DNA of 64,000 nt from Euphorbia lathyris. Its lineage: Eukaryota; Streptophyta; Magnoliopsida; Malpighiales; Euphorbiaceae. The position numbers were made by a program, and so were the translations under genes. The notes below the pieces were generated by a model that worked only from the letters and a program-made list of their open reading frames with translations, had not been told where the DNA came from and searched no databases. Location of the stretch: assembly GCF_963576675.1 (NCBI RefSeq), contig NC_088918.1, positions 38,225,501 through 38,289,500 of the forward strand. The letters are read 5' to 3'. Shown in pieces: positions 34,800-46,195 of the stretch; position 1 is the first letter of the stretch; every line of letters starts with the position of its first letter.

Positions 34800-37700
34800 C
34801 TTTTTTTTTTAATTTGACATTTTAATTTAACCCTTAATAGGTCAATATATTAATAATGAAATTTAAAATTCTCACATGATCCAAAATACATAATAAAAAA
34901 ATATAATAAAGTCATAATGTAACCCATCCTTCAAACTCCTTAGAAAAAATCTTTTGGGGCAAGGACAATTCAACAACATGCTTTTCTTTAACATCCTTTT
35001 CTTGTTCATTTTCTACTTGAGCAATCTTTTGGCATTCCCGCAAAGCTAAAAGTTCAGCCATTGACCCAATTCCTTCATTCCTTCATAGTTAAAATTCCTA
35101 TGAAAATTATGATGTGTTTGTTGCTTTGGTATTGCTCATCAATCTACGATATCAACAAGAACTGGAAGATGCTGCCATTCCCATGAATCCGTCTTCCAGC
35201 ACACTGAAATGAGAGTAATATGTGAGATTAAATTCTTCTCTTTTCACTAACAATTGCATACAGTTCAAAACATGTCTCTACTATAAAATACACCATATTG
35301 ATGATAAAAAGGACATCCAGATCAAAAATATAAAACAAAACAACCACCTTATTCTTTTCTTTGATTATATTCTGACTTGGACCCGGCTCAAAATTATCCG
35401 AGAACTTATCAGATATGAACTTGCTAACTAAAATCCTTGATCCCTCGACTATTATATCAGTAAAGAAATAGAAGTAAGAGTTAAAAGAATCCATTTAAGC
35501 CATACGCATCAAATGAAATTAAATTGCAAGAAACAAAGAAATAATCTCACATTGGTTTTCATTTAATTGAACTGAAACACTGAGATAGCACAACTCTGAC
35601 AAAAAAAAAAAAAGCAACAGCAGCAAATGGTCTTAATTAGAACAGCTAAATAGTGTTGAAAAATATGGGTTATTAATAAAATTATTAAAAGAAATTGAAT
35701 TGTCGTTTCAATTTCTGTTCTCTTGGGGTTCAATGGGAGAGACCATGTAAATGTAATTAAAGTTGATTAAAAATTAACTTCTTACAATTGATCTAGAGTC
35801 AAGTTGATAGTTCGAATAGCAGCAATATGATCCTCTTCATCCTGCAGAATAGGTACAGGTGAGCATATAACATATATAGAATCTACACATACAAAAACAA
35901 GTAGGTTACCTTGCCTATAAATCAAATATGGAGAGCTCATGAGCAGCTCGTGCATACACATATATGTAGAAATTACACATATAATTAGAATACTCAACCA
36001 CAAATATTCATTATAAATTTCTGAATTAAGTGACTAAGGGAGTTAAATATAGTGATAAGCATGCACACACGCACAAAGTAAAGGCTGACTCTGTAAATGT
36101 GGCTGAATTATTTCATGACATATAGTTTAACAGAGAAATGTAAGATTCTCTGGTATGAGCAATTCATTTCTTAACAGATCATGATTGTAGCAATGGCCTG
36201 ATTGGATATGATTTTTCAAATTGTTATAAAAAGTACAAGGACACATGACACAAGTGAATATAGATAATCTTTAGGTTATATTCAGGGAAAAACTAACCAA
36301 TTAGCAAAAAAAAAAAAAAATCATATCAGATCTTGGCTTAGTTGTTCCTTTCATTAGATTGATCAGGATTAGTGCTGTGCTTTTTAAATAATGGTTTTCC
36401 ATTATAGGTAGCCAAAACAATATTCGTGAAGGCCCAGAAACATGGAACAACAAAGATACCTTTGCTAAAATGAGTAAATCAGTTGAATATGGAAGCAAAA
36501 CAACTCCAATACCTGTATCAAAAAGCCTAACATATCGATTAGCAGCATCTTCTTAGATCTGCACATAACAAACCGAAATGAAGTGGATCGAAACTAACAT
36601 ATAAACCCAAAAATAAAAAACAGCAACTAACATAAGAAATTACCTTTGAAGCCACAAAACGATTGAATGTATATACATGATAAGCATATTTAACAAAAAT
36701 CCATCAAAAGAAGAAAGAAAAACATGACAGAAGTAAACGAGCCTATATCTGAAGACAATAAATGGAAATGAAGCGGATCTAAGTTCTGGAAAGGAAGGGA
36801 AATGAAAATAATGAACCAAAACTACGACTTCCCACTTTTGACCTGGGAAAATAAAAATTCACTAGACGTTAGACTTCCCAAAACCATTAATGATTGAAAT
36901 TAGATTGTTTTCTATATCTTAAATTTTGATAATATCAACAAAATAAACATATAGGTATAATGAACCTAAAATAGAAGAGTAATATCTCCCTATTTAATTC
37001 GAAAAAAAGTGACAGCTAACTCTTGATCTATCTTAAGTAAATGATATTGTATATATCAGAAAACTTAATTATATTTCTTCACAATTACTTTTTTTTTTTT
37101 TTTTTGGTAAGAAGGGAAGAAAAAAAACAAAACATAATTATATTTCTTCACAATTACTAATATTAGCTAGGAAGGCACAAAAGTTAGAAAACATAATAAA
37201 ATACAAGGTATAAATGCAATCATACTTCTTGAACCTTGGGAAAAAAAGAGAAGGGTTGTAGGCATATCTAACCTGCTTTCCTCATTTTATAAAAAAAACA
37301 ATCAGCTAGTGTGGAAGCATGTTCTAGTGAAAACAACAATCAAAACTAAAATGACCCATTTTCATAATAAAACATGGCTCTAATTAACAGCAACATTCGC
37401 ACTAATATTTTGTAAATGGACAAGTAGAGGTAAATAAAACTCATTGAGTTGCCGAAGCGAACCTGGAGCAAGCCAGAGTAATCAAAAACATCTTGCATAG
37501 ATTCTGCTCCATCTCGGGTCAAAGAGTTAATGTGGCTAAATCGAAGCTCTTCTGCTCCAGGAATGTTCAGAGGGGAGTGGCGAGGAAAATGAGTAGAAGA
37601 ACTGAAGTGGCACTTACTAATGATTTGGGGAAGTATTTGGGAATGCCAGTTTAAATGCACAAAGATATAAAATGTTTGTCCTCAGAGGAACTTGTCTTGA

Positions 37701-38595
37701 GAGATATACCTTTTTCTCTTCATAAAGGAACACAACCTAGTTATTCATCATCCATTCTGTACTGTACTCATTTCATTTCCTTGGTTAACTCGCTATTCAA
37801 CAAAGCAGATCCAAATTTACCTGTGCAGCACAACTCACCAAGTGTTAGAATTCCTTCAATTTTTACACTAGAAGAATTTAAAATATCTGGAAGAATAAAG
37901 TGGTTGATCCATCGCCAAATGATCTCAGATCTGCAGGTTTCACCAACGCCCTGCACAAGGGGCCCGTTCTCTCTTTCAAACCAGAAATCAGAATTTCACT
38001 CAGCAAAATGATACTAACAACAAGCATAAGGAATATCTATTTTGTTAAAGAATATTATTAAACTAACCATTCTCATACACAATCTTCACAAAAAAGACTC
38101 TTGGCATATAGCACACAGATTTCCTGCTGCATTGACCTGCATCATATTTGGTATAATATATTCTCATAAGCAGGACCATAACATAGATTTTAATAACTTC
38201 CCTTTCACTACCTCAGCTTAATCAGATTAGGACGAAAGCAACAAATGGCATCTATCACTTAGAATCATTTAAATGATTCAAGCAAGTTATCAATCTTTGC
38301 AAGAGCTGTACTAGTTAAAGTTTTCAACTCCAACCTTATCAACTTAAAACACTAAGAAAGTTACAGAAGAAAATTCAAAAGTTAACTATATAATAAGTCC
38401 TTGGGTGCCCATCATGTAAAAATCTAATTTACCAATGAACTTGGCTGCTCTCTTTCATCAGCATCTTACAGAATGATGTTCTGAAGCAAAATCACCAACA
38501 TCAAATACCTCAAAAGGTACGTTTCCTTTTAGAAGATCTACAAGTTCTTAATGTCTTGTCAAAGTAAAAATGGTAATTTGAGTTCTAATATATAT
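34800..38595 (-). other. CACTA interior with exon-like minus-strand pieces
   Basis: Several short minus-strand pieces look coding and some have plausible splice borders: MAELLALRECQKIAQVENEQ (near 35060), DEEDHIAAIRTINLTLDQL before a stop (35785-35845), RSKKMLLIDMLGF (near 36540), an INSLTRDGAESMQDVFDYSG piece (37460-37540) and [14 protein letters not shown] (near 37920). Together they look like exons of one or more captured genes separated by AT-rich introns. I do not recognise the products. Confidence 0.35.
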
Positions 38596-38934
38596 TCATT
38601 GACAAGGAAGTTTCAGCTCTATAATACATATACAAGCAAGATAGATAACATAGCTCATGCTTGTTATGCGTGAACCATAGTAATTGCTCCCGTATCTATT
38701 AAAATAAGGATGAAATTGCTTCACTTTCATACCATAGTGGGAAAATATTAAATTGAAATGGAGAAAAAGGAAGTAGATATGTAAAGAATAGTCACTTACC
38801 TTGGCTCGGAAGGCCAATTTGAGTTTAGCAGCTGAGCAACATGGATCAACACCTAGTATGGTGTAGGCAGAGGAAGTGGAAAGGTGAATTTCTCTCCCAA
38901 TTTCTGTCCAATTAATCGTGAAATTGGGCTCCAA
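38596..38934 (-). pseudogene. Captured J-domain (DnaJ-like) exon pair
   Basis: The first exon, 38934-38800, begins MEPNFTINWTEIGREIHLST and contains SSAYTILGVDPCCSAAKLKLAFRAK, helix I-II of a J-domain, ending in AAG before a GTAAGT donor. The continuation near 38725 reads VKQFHPYFNRYG. The diagnostic HPD triad has become HPY, which should abolish Hsp70 stimulation, and the intron acceptor there is poor. Upstream, 38940-39400 resembles a 5' UTR and promoter. This fits a host gene 5' end captured by the CACTA element and then decayed. Confidence 0.6.
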
Positions 38935-39659
38935 ATGAAAAGTAAAACACTTTAAATTTGTAATACAGTTTTGAAATGGAAGAAATTAAAGGATGTAACA
39001 GAGAAAACACAAGGCCTCCATCTCTTCCTTTTGAGGAATTAGCGCTTCGAACTTTCTTGATTCAATAAGGAGAGAGCTCGTACCATATGAGGAAAGATTG
39101 AAAGGCAAGTGAGGAGATTACTGGAAGCGCTGAACTTGTTGAGGCTCTAAATGTTTATCGCAGTGAGGAAACGTCAGCAATCGAGGAAGATCTTGGAGGA
39201 ACGTTGGTGGCCGATAGCCAAAAATTTATGAATCCATATAAAGGGTTGTTAGAGTTAGAGTTAGGGTTAGGGTAAATGGGCTTGCCAGAGAAGAAACGAA
39301 GGAATAGGAGGATGTGAGGAAGGTTTTGCGGCGCCGACTAGAGGCGGATATACAGTAGAGCGGCGTTGAAGAAAACGGAGAGAGACTTCGGATTAGATAC
39401 CATTTGCAATTGAAAGGACTTTTCTCTTTTTTTTTTCCTTCGCTGTCAAGCCAAATATTGGGGGGAAATTAAGGGCGGTACATTTTGGGTTGGAGGGAAA
39501 TATCAGAGCCAAAATTTCAATTAACAAGGTGAGTTTAATAATAATTATAGTATTTTTTTAATTAAGAATAAAAAATTTATTGTCTATTTTACGAGCTGGA
39601 CAAAGAAAGTTCAAAATATTTTACCGAACAAATAAATATAAAAAAAACATTCTATTACT

Positions 39660-39892
39660 AAATCACAAAAAATATGAAATCTTTTTTTTCCAAAACGAAC
39701 TGATATGCAATTGGTGCAGAATAAGGAACAAAATATTTGTGTTTTACAATAATGTGTGAAATTGATCAAACTTGTCAAAGTTAGGGGTAAAATTGCTCTT
39801 GCCTGCCAATGTTAGGGGTAAAATTGCCTCATTTTAGACGTTGTGGTAAAATTGCTACTGACTGTAAACGTTAAGAGTATTTTTGCACCTTA
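39660..39892. mobile_element. Fragment of the 29193-type Mutator MITE
   Basis: The stretch GCAATTGGTGCAGAATAAGG followed by iterons GTTAGGGGTAAAATTGC and a terminus TTTTTGCACCTTATACC matches one inverted half of the 29193-29774 element in order. The other end is missing. It lies inside the CACTA element. Confidence 0.75.
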
Positions 39893-40250
39893 TACCTTTT
39901 TTTCATAAAACTCATTTAGCTCCCCACACTGAAGCTTTAAAATCAAATAGGATCTTAAACTATCAAAATAATTAATTAGGTCCTTAAACTAAACAAAAAT
40001 TACCAATTAAGTCATCATCCTAAGCAAAAACCATCAATTGAATCCTCATAAAAAATTATTCGGTTGAACAGTTTCAGACACTATTTCCCAAACTCATTTT
40101 AGCCAACGTAGAAATCATTACGGTCCATATTAAATAATTACAGTTTCTGATTTTATGATAAGAATGAGACTCGAATGATGATTTTTGCTTAGTTCAGGAA
40201 CCTAATTGATGATTTTAATAGGTTTAAGGGGTCAAATGAGTATTATGCCA
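39893..40250. mobile_element. Palindromic MITE-like element
   Basis: The left arm (AAAACTCATTTAGCTCC... TTAATTAGGTCCTTAAACTA) is mirrored on the right (AGGAACCTAATTGATG... GGGGTCAAATGAGTATT reversed). About 360 bp with no coding capacity. Borders and target duplication were not resolved. Confidence 0.6.
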
Positions 40251-40525
40251 TTTTTTTTTTAATTCTAAGGGATTCAAAACGGCGTCATTTTGCCTCTATT
40301 AGAATGAAGAAAAATGATTTATATAAAAAGTGTTTCATTTTTGGCACATCTCTTGCAACACTTGGTAATTAGTGTTGCAAAATACCAGAGTTATGTAAGT
40401 TTGACATGTCATTTGCAACATTTTATAAACCATGTTGCAAAAGCTCCAATTAATTCATAAAAAGTGCAACACATTACAGGCAACACATGTATTTTGCGTT
40501 GCAAAAGACCATCTATGGTGTAGTG

Positions 40526-40741
40526 AGGAAAGATTAAGGTTAGGGTTAGGTCTCTGATACCATGTAACAATATGATTCTTAGTGATTGTTATTGATATGA
40601 AGTTTAGTATTTATACAGAATACAGTTCACTCTGTAGTGAATGACTATAGTCAACAACTGAACCTATATTTTAGGCTAGAGATAAATAACAGAATGATAC
40701 AGATAAATGATAACTAAATACATAGTTTAATACACGTGACA
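40526..40741 (-). mobile_element. 5' LTR and primer site of the split Copia element
   Basis: Beyond the CACTA right end, CTCTGATACCATG (minus-strand CATGGTATCAGAG) is the tRNA-Met primer-binding site. It abuts a short LTR, 40563-40741 (179 bp), whose minus-strand ends are TGTCACG and TTGTTACA. The spacing from primer site to Gag is restored if the CACTA element and one AGG are removed. Confidence 0.75.
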
Positions 40742-41098
40742 TATCGATTGTCAATTAAAATGTATAGTTAAATTTTTTAATATGTCAGATGACGCTGATG
40801 TAATATTGAAATGCGGCATTAGCAATTTCAGCTAAAAGATTATTAAAAAAACATTCAAAATGATCTTATTGGAATAAAAACAAACATAAATAATTGTATT
40901 GAGATAAATTAAATTTTTATGACATTTTAATGATATCACCCAAATTTTAGTGACCACTATTACTAATTACCGTCTAAACAGGTCATTAAAAAAGTTTGGT
41001 ATTCGAAATCCGCAAATTATGCAAATTTATATATTAGACCTAAAATAGATATATACCCCACATCTAAAAGTATGATAAAATAACTAGTTAAAACTAAT
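40742..41098. other. Spacer, nothing recognised
   Basis: AT-rich with no coding or repeat signal. Its last eight bases (AAACTAAT) are the left target copy of the next hAT element. Confidence 0.5.
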
Positions 41099-42787
41099 TA
41101 GATCTGTTCATGAACTCATTCGTCCGCCCAGTCCGTCCAAATCCGTTATTTATGGGAGAGACTTGGACATATATATTTAATATTTAGCCCGGTCCAGCCC
41201 AAATCCGTAAAAGCCCGAATATAAAATGGGTTGAGCTTGGGATATAGAGGAAATTACACCAAACCTCAATTATCAATTTAATTTTACACTTAATGCAGGT
41301 TTATTTTTGAATTTTATCAATAAACTAATTTTTTCTAATTATTTTGTCAAAAACTAATAGTTTATTGTACTTTTGTCAAATTGGTTAATTAAACGTGGTT
41401 CAATGTTTAAGTTAATTTATTACTTATACTGAATTTAATAAAAATAATTAAAACTGTTCCATTAATTTTTCTTTTCTTTACAATTATCTTCTTTTTTTTA
41501 CTCTGCTTTCAAAATCTGTCATCTTTGATTCTGTTACTTTCCATCTAATTATTCTGTTACTTTCCATCAAAGAACAAATATATAAAATAAATTTATGAGA
41601 TAATTTAGGAGGAAATTACATTTTTCATGCTAATCTAGAGTTTCATTTCAGAAATTACTATCTTGAAAAGATTTGTCTACAGTATAATGAGAAAATAATT
41701 ATGTTAATTTCAGAAATTACAAACATGGTTAACCAATAAAAGTTTCATCTCAAAAGGAAAATTACAGTAAACATGGGTTAACTTCTATCCTGTCTGAAGA
41801 AGGAAGAAGTTACAGTTGATCATATATTCTTTTGTTTGGCAGTTGCTGAAAAAGATTTGAATTTATTTTATTAATTATTGAAATAAAATATAAAGAGATA
41901 ATATGCCGTGGAAACGATGATAAGTGATATATTCAATATAACTTTTTCATCTTTGATATATATGGGATAAACTTTACCATTATGATTACCTTGTATTTAT
42001 TTATGAATTTCATGAGATTTGTGTAACTAACCCTGGGATATATCTCAAAACCCAGACCCAACCCGGTCCGGTCCGTCCTTATAAAAAATAGTTAATGTTA
42101 GGAGAGGTTCTAATAGTTTTTTTTTTTTTTTTTTAAGTTTAGGTAAGGGTAGGTCTACCCACTTCCAAGGTCAAGGCAAACCTTACAGTGGGAGGGCTAA
42201 ATTTTGACGGAGTGGGGAATCGAACACCAAACCTTTCAAGCAGAGGTTCAACGCCTTACCACTCGGACCAACCCTCATTGGCTTGATTTTTTTTTATTCT
42301 AATATCACATGTATTACGTAATTATATTTTTTTTTTGGTAATTGATCATAATAAATAGTTAATATTTAATATCTAATGTCAGGAGAGAGTCTAAATTTTA
42401 ATCAGTCCTCATTACTATTGTCTACTACTCTGTTAGTAACCCATTTTATTTTGTAAAAAACATTAGCCTAAATGCCATTTTCTTCTATTTAATGACTTAT
42501 TTGTTTATAGATTATGTTGAATTATTCTGTTCTTTTTATTAGAAATTACATTCATTGAATTTGGTTGAATCAATTAATTAAATTTTTATTATTTATAATC
42601 ATATTTTAATTTTATTTTAATTTATTTTTTAATTGGACGGGCTGGGCTGGGGAATTAGTTTTTGTAGCTTGGCCCAGTCCGGCTCGAGCCCGGTGTAAAT
42701 ATAATGTGGGCTTGATTGGGCTTGGACAAGGTAATTAAGTGTTAAACCCGCTTAGGTCCGATCCGACCCAACACATGAACAGATCTA
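41099..42787. mobile_element. hAT element with TAGATCTGTTCATG termini
   Basis: Starts TAGATCTGTTCATGAAC and ends GTTCATG-inverse CATGAACAGATCTA. Flanks AAACTAAT (41091-41098) and TAACTAAT (42788-42795) agree at 7 of 8 positions, as expected for an old hAT duplication. Subterminal CCGGTCC/GGACCG-like words are abundant. Interior without transposase but with a SINE. Confidence 0.85.
42117..42279 (-). mobile_element. tRNA-derived SINE
   Basis: On the minus strand it begins near AGGGTTGGTCCGAGTGGTAA (A-box-like) and has the B-box GTTCGATTCC about 50 bases on. A tRNA-unrelated body follows, then a poly(A) tail (T run 42117-42134 on the plus strand). Internal pol III promoter boxes plus the A tail define a SINE. 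Confidence 0.8.
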
Positions 42788-42795
42788 TAACTAAT

Positions 42796-43092
42796 AGAGC
42801 AAGTATTTAAAAAAAAAAAAAACTATAATAGAGCAAATATTGATCAATATTAATACTCATCAACTTTTTTGTTAAAATTAGGGCTTATTTGTTTCAGCTG
42901 TTTCTATTGGCTGGTTGTTGAAAGACAAAGAAAATTATATTTTTACGGACACCTATAATTCTAATTCATCAATCCGAAGTTGATCAACATCTTATTTAAA
43001 TATTCTTCAAAAAAAGAAAAAAAAAAACATCTTATTTAAATAAATAAGTAATTATTTAAGTTTATTGGAGTTAAGTTAGTAAGGAAAGAATG
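42796..43092. other. Spacer, nothing recognised
   Basis: AT-rich with several A runs. No gene or paired repeat recognised. Confidence 0.5.
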
Positions 43093-43627
43093 ATCATAAG
43101 TAAATGAAGTTGGAAGTTGAATACTGATGGTTCCTGCCTCAGTAACGGTAAGATTGCGGCTGGAGGTGTGCTTAGAGATGTAGGGGGCGTCTGACTTTCT
43201 GGGTTCTCCCAGAATTTAGGGTTGAGTTCTTCCTTTTCTGCGGAGCTCTGGGCTATTCTTACTGGAATCAATCTTGCTAAAAGGCTGGGTGTTAAGAGGC
43301 TCTCTGTGGAGTCTGATAATTTGGAAGCAATCAAAATGATTTCTGAGAATCATTCTATGGGTCTTAACAATCGCAACCTCATCAAAGCTATTATAAGGCT
43401 TTGCTCCTCCTTTGAGTTCGTAGAGTTCAGACACATTTTTAGAGAGCAGAATCGTGTTGCTGATCGCTTGGCGGCGGCGGGCCATGAAGGGACGTTAGGC
43501 GTTACTACTCTTCCTGTTTCCCCTAGTTTCATCTCTCATCTTCTCTTAGAAGATAGGATTGGGGTTAGCTTCCCTAGGCTAATTCCTGGGTAGTTTGTTG
43601 TTATTCGTTTTTCTTTTCCTTTTCTAC

Positions 43628-43666
<39 letters not shown>

Positions 43667-43693
43667 ATCATAAGTAAATGAAGTTGGAAGTTG
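43093..43693 (+). mobile_element. 5'-truncated LINE with poly(A) and 27-bp flanking repeat
   Basis: The insertion (about 43120-43664) encodes only the RNase H tail of a plant LINE: NTDGSCLSNGKIAAGGVLRD, a stop, then LSVESDNLEAIKMI, FREQNRVADRLAA and a terminal stop. It ends in 36 A residues (43629-43664). The repeat ATCATAAGTAAATGAAGT+TGGAAGTTG lies on both sides (43093-43119 and 43667-43693). The last nine bases are also normal LINE coding sequence, so the true duplication may be 18 bp plus 9 bp of microhomology. Confidence 0.92.
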
Positions 43694-43731
43694 GGAGGAT
43701 CTCTCTTTAACTTATGTACAAAATCAGAAAA

Positions 43732-44695
43732 ATGGAATTATGGTTCCTCATCCTTCTCACCATCTCCATTTCTGCCTTGCTCAGAGCTTTTCTAAAGCTT
43801 TTGTCTTCTTCCAAGATTCCGGCTAACAAGCTCCCGCCGGGGCCCCGTATTGTACCTGTCATCGGACACTTAAGATGGATGAAAAAATATTTTTTGGAGA
43901 TTGAATTGATCATCCGCTCCCTTCAATCGAAGCTCGGCCCTATGATCACTCTCCACATTGGATCTCAACCTTCCATCTTCATCCCCGACGGCTCCCTTGC
44001 TCACCAAGACTTAGTCGAGAACGGGACTGTTTTCTCTACCCGGCCCCCACCCATGCTATCGATAAAGTTGCTACTGGCAATCACCTTATGATCAACTCAT
44101 CCGTTTATGGCCATACTTGGCGCCTTCTCCGCGGGAATCTCACATCCGAAATACTCCATCCTAGTCGGGTGAAATCGTATTGATCACATACTTGCAAATC
44201 GGTTCTGCAAATTCTTCTTCGCCGCTTCGAATCTCAGTCGAATTCCGGATATCGTGTTAGTGTTGCCATTAATTTTCAATACGCTATGTTTTGCTTACTA
44301 GTCCGTATGTGTTTCGGCGACAATGTTGATGAGAAACAAATCCTGGAAATAGAGCAAAATAATGCAAATATTGTAGCAGATATGGGATGGGATCCAAAAA
44401 CGTAGGAAGATCCGATGAATTTCAAGCCAGAAAGATTTATGGGAAAAGAGTTTGATATAACAGGAAGTAAAGAGATTAAGATGTTACCTTTTGGTGCAGG
44501 AAGGAAGGAGAATGTGCCCTGGATATGGTTTATGTATGCTTCATTTAGAGTATTTTGTGGCTAATTTAGTATGGAATTATGAGTGGAAAGCTGTTAATGA
44601 TGTTGATGTTGATTGTTGATCTCTCTGAAAAACAAGAATTTACAGTCGTCATGAAGAATCCATTACAGGCACATATTATTCGCATGTTCAAATAA
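43732..44695 (+). pseudogene. CYP89A-like cytochrome P450 pseudogene
   Basis: The start MELWFLILLTISISALLRAF and the PPGPRIVPVIG hinge closely parallel the intact P450 at 62551. A frameshift near 44060 leads to a stop at 44089-44091, and further stops follow. A large internal deletion near 44365 removes the section from the C-D region through the I-helix and ExxR. Sequence resumes at VADMGWDPKT, then a stop, then [11 protein letters not shown]. The heme loop is garbled by an extra GA-rich insertion, and the C-terminus ends HIIRMFK with TAA at 44693-44695. The last five features show it once encoded a full P450. Confidence 0.93.
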
Positions 44696-45169
44696 CTTAA
44701 GTTTACTCTACCGAAAAATAAGAAGCTAAGTTTAGATGAGCTCTATAAATCTTACTGCAAATAACATTGAAATACTTGTGTATGAAGAAGGATTAAGTTT
44801 AGATGGATTTTTGTTTTTGTTGAGTTTGAATTAGAGAAGTTATATTTAATATATTAAGAGGCTGCCGACCAACATCTGAATGGTGTTCATCAACTCGGGA
44901 GTGGTTTTTTCACGATTTCGACACTTCCAGGATAAATGGATTGACACCAATTTAAATCTCAACTTCTGAAGCATATGTGTGTATGCTAGAATTTTTGTAC
45001 GAAGTATGTATGCAAATCAACAAAATCTCCCATTAGAGACCAATGGCATGCTTTCTTAGGATTTGCAAGATGATAAAATCAGAAAAGTGTTTCCCTTCAA
45101 GGTGTGAAGGTGTATTGTGCTAGTGTATGAATTAAAAGAGTTAGCAGATATGAACTTTGACACTAGAGT
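44696..45169. other. Spacer, nothing recognised
   Basis: No coding or terminal-repeat signal; probable former 3' flank of the P450 pseudogene. Confidence 0.5.
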
Positions 45170-45540
45170 TCAAAGCCTAGCAGCGAGAGGTTTTCAAAAG
45201 AGTGCAAAACAAGTGCATTTTGATTGTGGTTTTGATGGCATGTCTCGACGGACGGCTTTCCGAATGTGAATCTGAAGATGACTTGTTCACCACCTTCACC
45301 GCACCAATTAATAAGGATGTTGGATCTTCAGAGTTGATCTGGTATATGAAGCGAGGTTGCTGCCGTTCTGGTTGCCGGGCGTGCGTCGGAGAGGCCCCCG
45401 GTGTGCACTCCGATACCAAAGTTAGTAGGAGAATGGAAGTAGAGAGATAAAGTAGTGTGTAGAGAGAGAGAGAGAGCGAGAGAGTCGTACCTTCCCTTTA
45501 TAGGGGTATTTATCGTGAATGTGGTGGCTTATGGGCTTAG
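45170..45540 (-). mobile_element. Tat-like Gypsy LTR end, fragment
   Basis: On the minus strand TATAAAGGGAAGGTACG is followed by a CT-repeat leader, then ACTTTGGTATCGGAGTGCAC and a GGGGGCCTC stretch, then ATTGGTGCGGTGAAGG. The order TATA, ATCGGAG, G/C-rich, TGCGGTGA matches the plus-strand fragment at 14150-14720. A (GA)n microsatellite lies at 45461-45484. No LTR borders were found. Confidence 0.5.
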
Positions 45541-45968
45541 AGAGTCTTGCTTGTATTATGTTTGATTGATTTAGGCCTAGTGGGCCGCCTTTGATCCACA
45601 TTCCTCATCATATTGTTTTATAAATAAAGCTAAAGCCTAAAATAATTTGAACACATTATCTGAAAATAAATATTTGTATGTAGGATAAATTAATTGGTTG
45701 ATTATATTATTCTTTCAACGACCCTGTTTGGTAAAGAGTTTTTTAGGACAAAATTACAGATTTGAGTCACTTTATAAGTTTTGACTAGTCAAACTTCTAA
45801 TAATGGTATTTGGGTAAGAGAGATTTGAAAGAGTTTATTGGATCCAAAAATCTAACTTTGAAAAAACTCGTTTTAGAAGTTTTTTCAATTAGCTTGTTCA
45901 TCCATCTCTTTTGAAGGATATTTTTATTCCTATTTATTAACATCTAATTTTAAATAAAGATTTTATCA
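45541..45968. other. AT-rich flank of the nested stack
   Basis: No gene. GACCCTGTTTGGTAAAGAGTTTT near 45719 resembles the terminus of another MITE, and TTTTACCAAACAAATTT near 62279 on the far side of the stack could be its partner, but this was not provable. Confidence 0.35.
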
Positions 45969-46195
45969 TATCTTTATGGGATAAGGTACAAAAATTTGCC
46001 TAAGGTTTTTGGGGAAGTGCCAATTTAGGCTCAACGTTCAAAATAGCACCAATATAGGCTTAACGTTTACAACATAATATCAATTTAGGCTTAACGTTTA
46101 TAATATAACATTAATTTAGGACTCACGTACAAAATAGCACCAATATAGGCTTAATGTTTACAAAATAATACGAATTTAAGCTTAACGTTTACAAA

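Larger units (their letters stand above)
34385..40525. mobile_element. CACTA (En/Spm) transposon, 6.1 kb, 3-bp TSD
   Basis: Starts CACTACACCATAGATGGTCT and ends with its exact inverse, AGACCATCTATGGTGTAGTG, flanked by AGG on both sides (34382-34384 and 40526-40528). Subterminal regions on both ends are dense in GCAACA/TGTTGC words (34400-34800; 40350-40515), typical of transposase-binding repeats. No TNP2-like transposase was recognised inside, so it looks non-autonomous. It carries exon-like host segments on the minus strand. Confidence 0.95.

Noticed and set aside
42181..42285. tRNA-Leu/Ser-like gene on the minus strand
   Set aside because: A- and B-boxes are present but no closed acceptor stem; a poly(A) tail and unrelated body make it a SINE.
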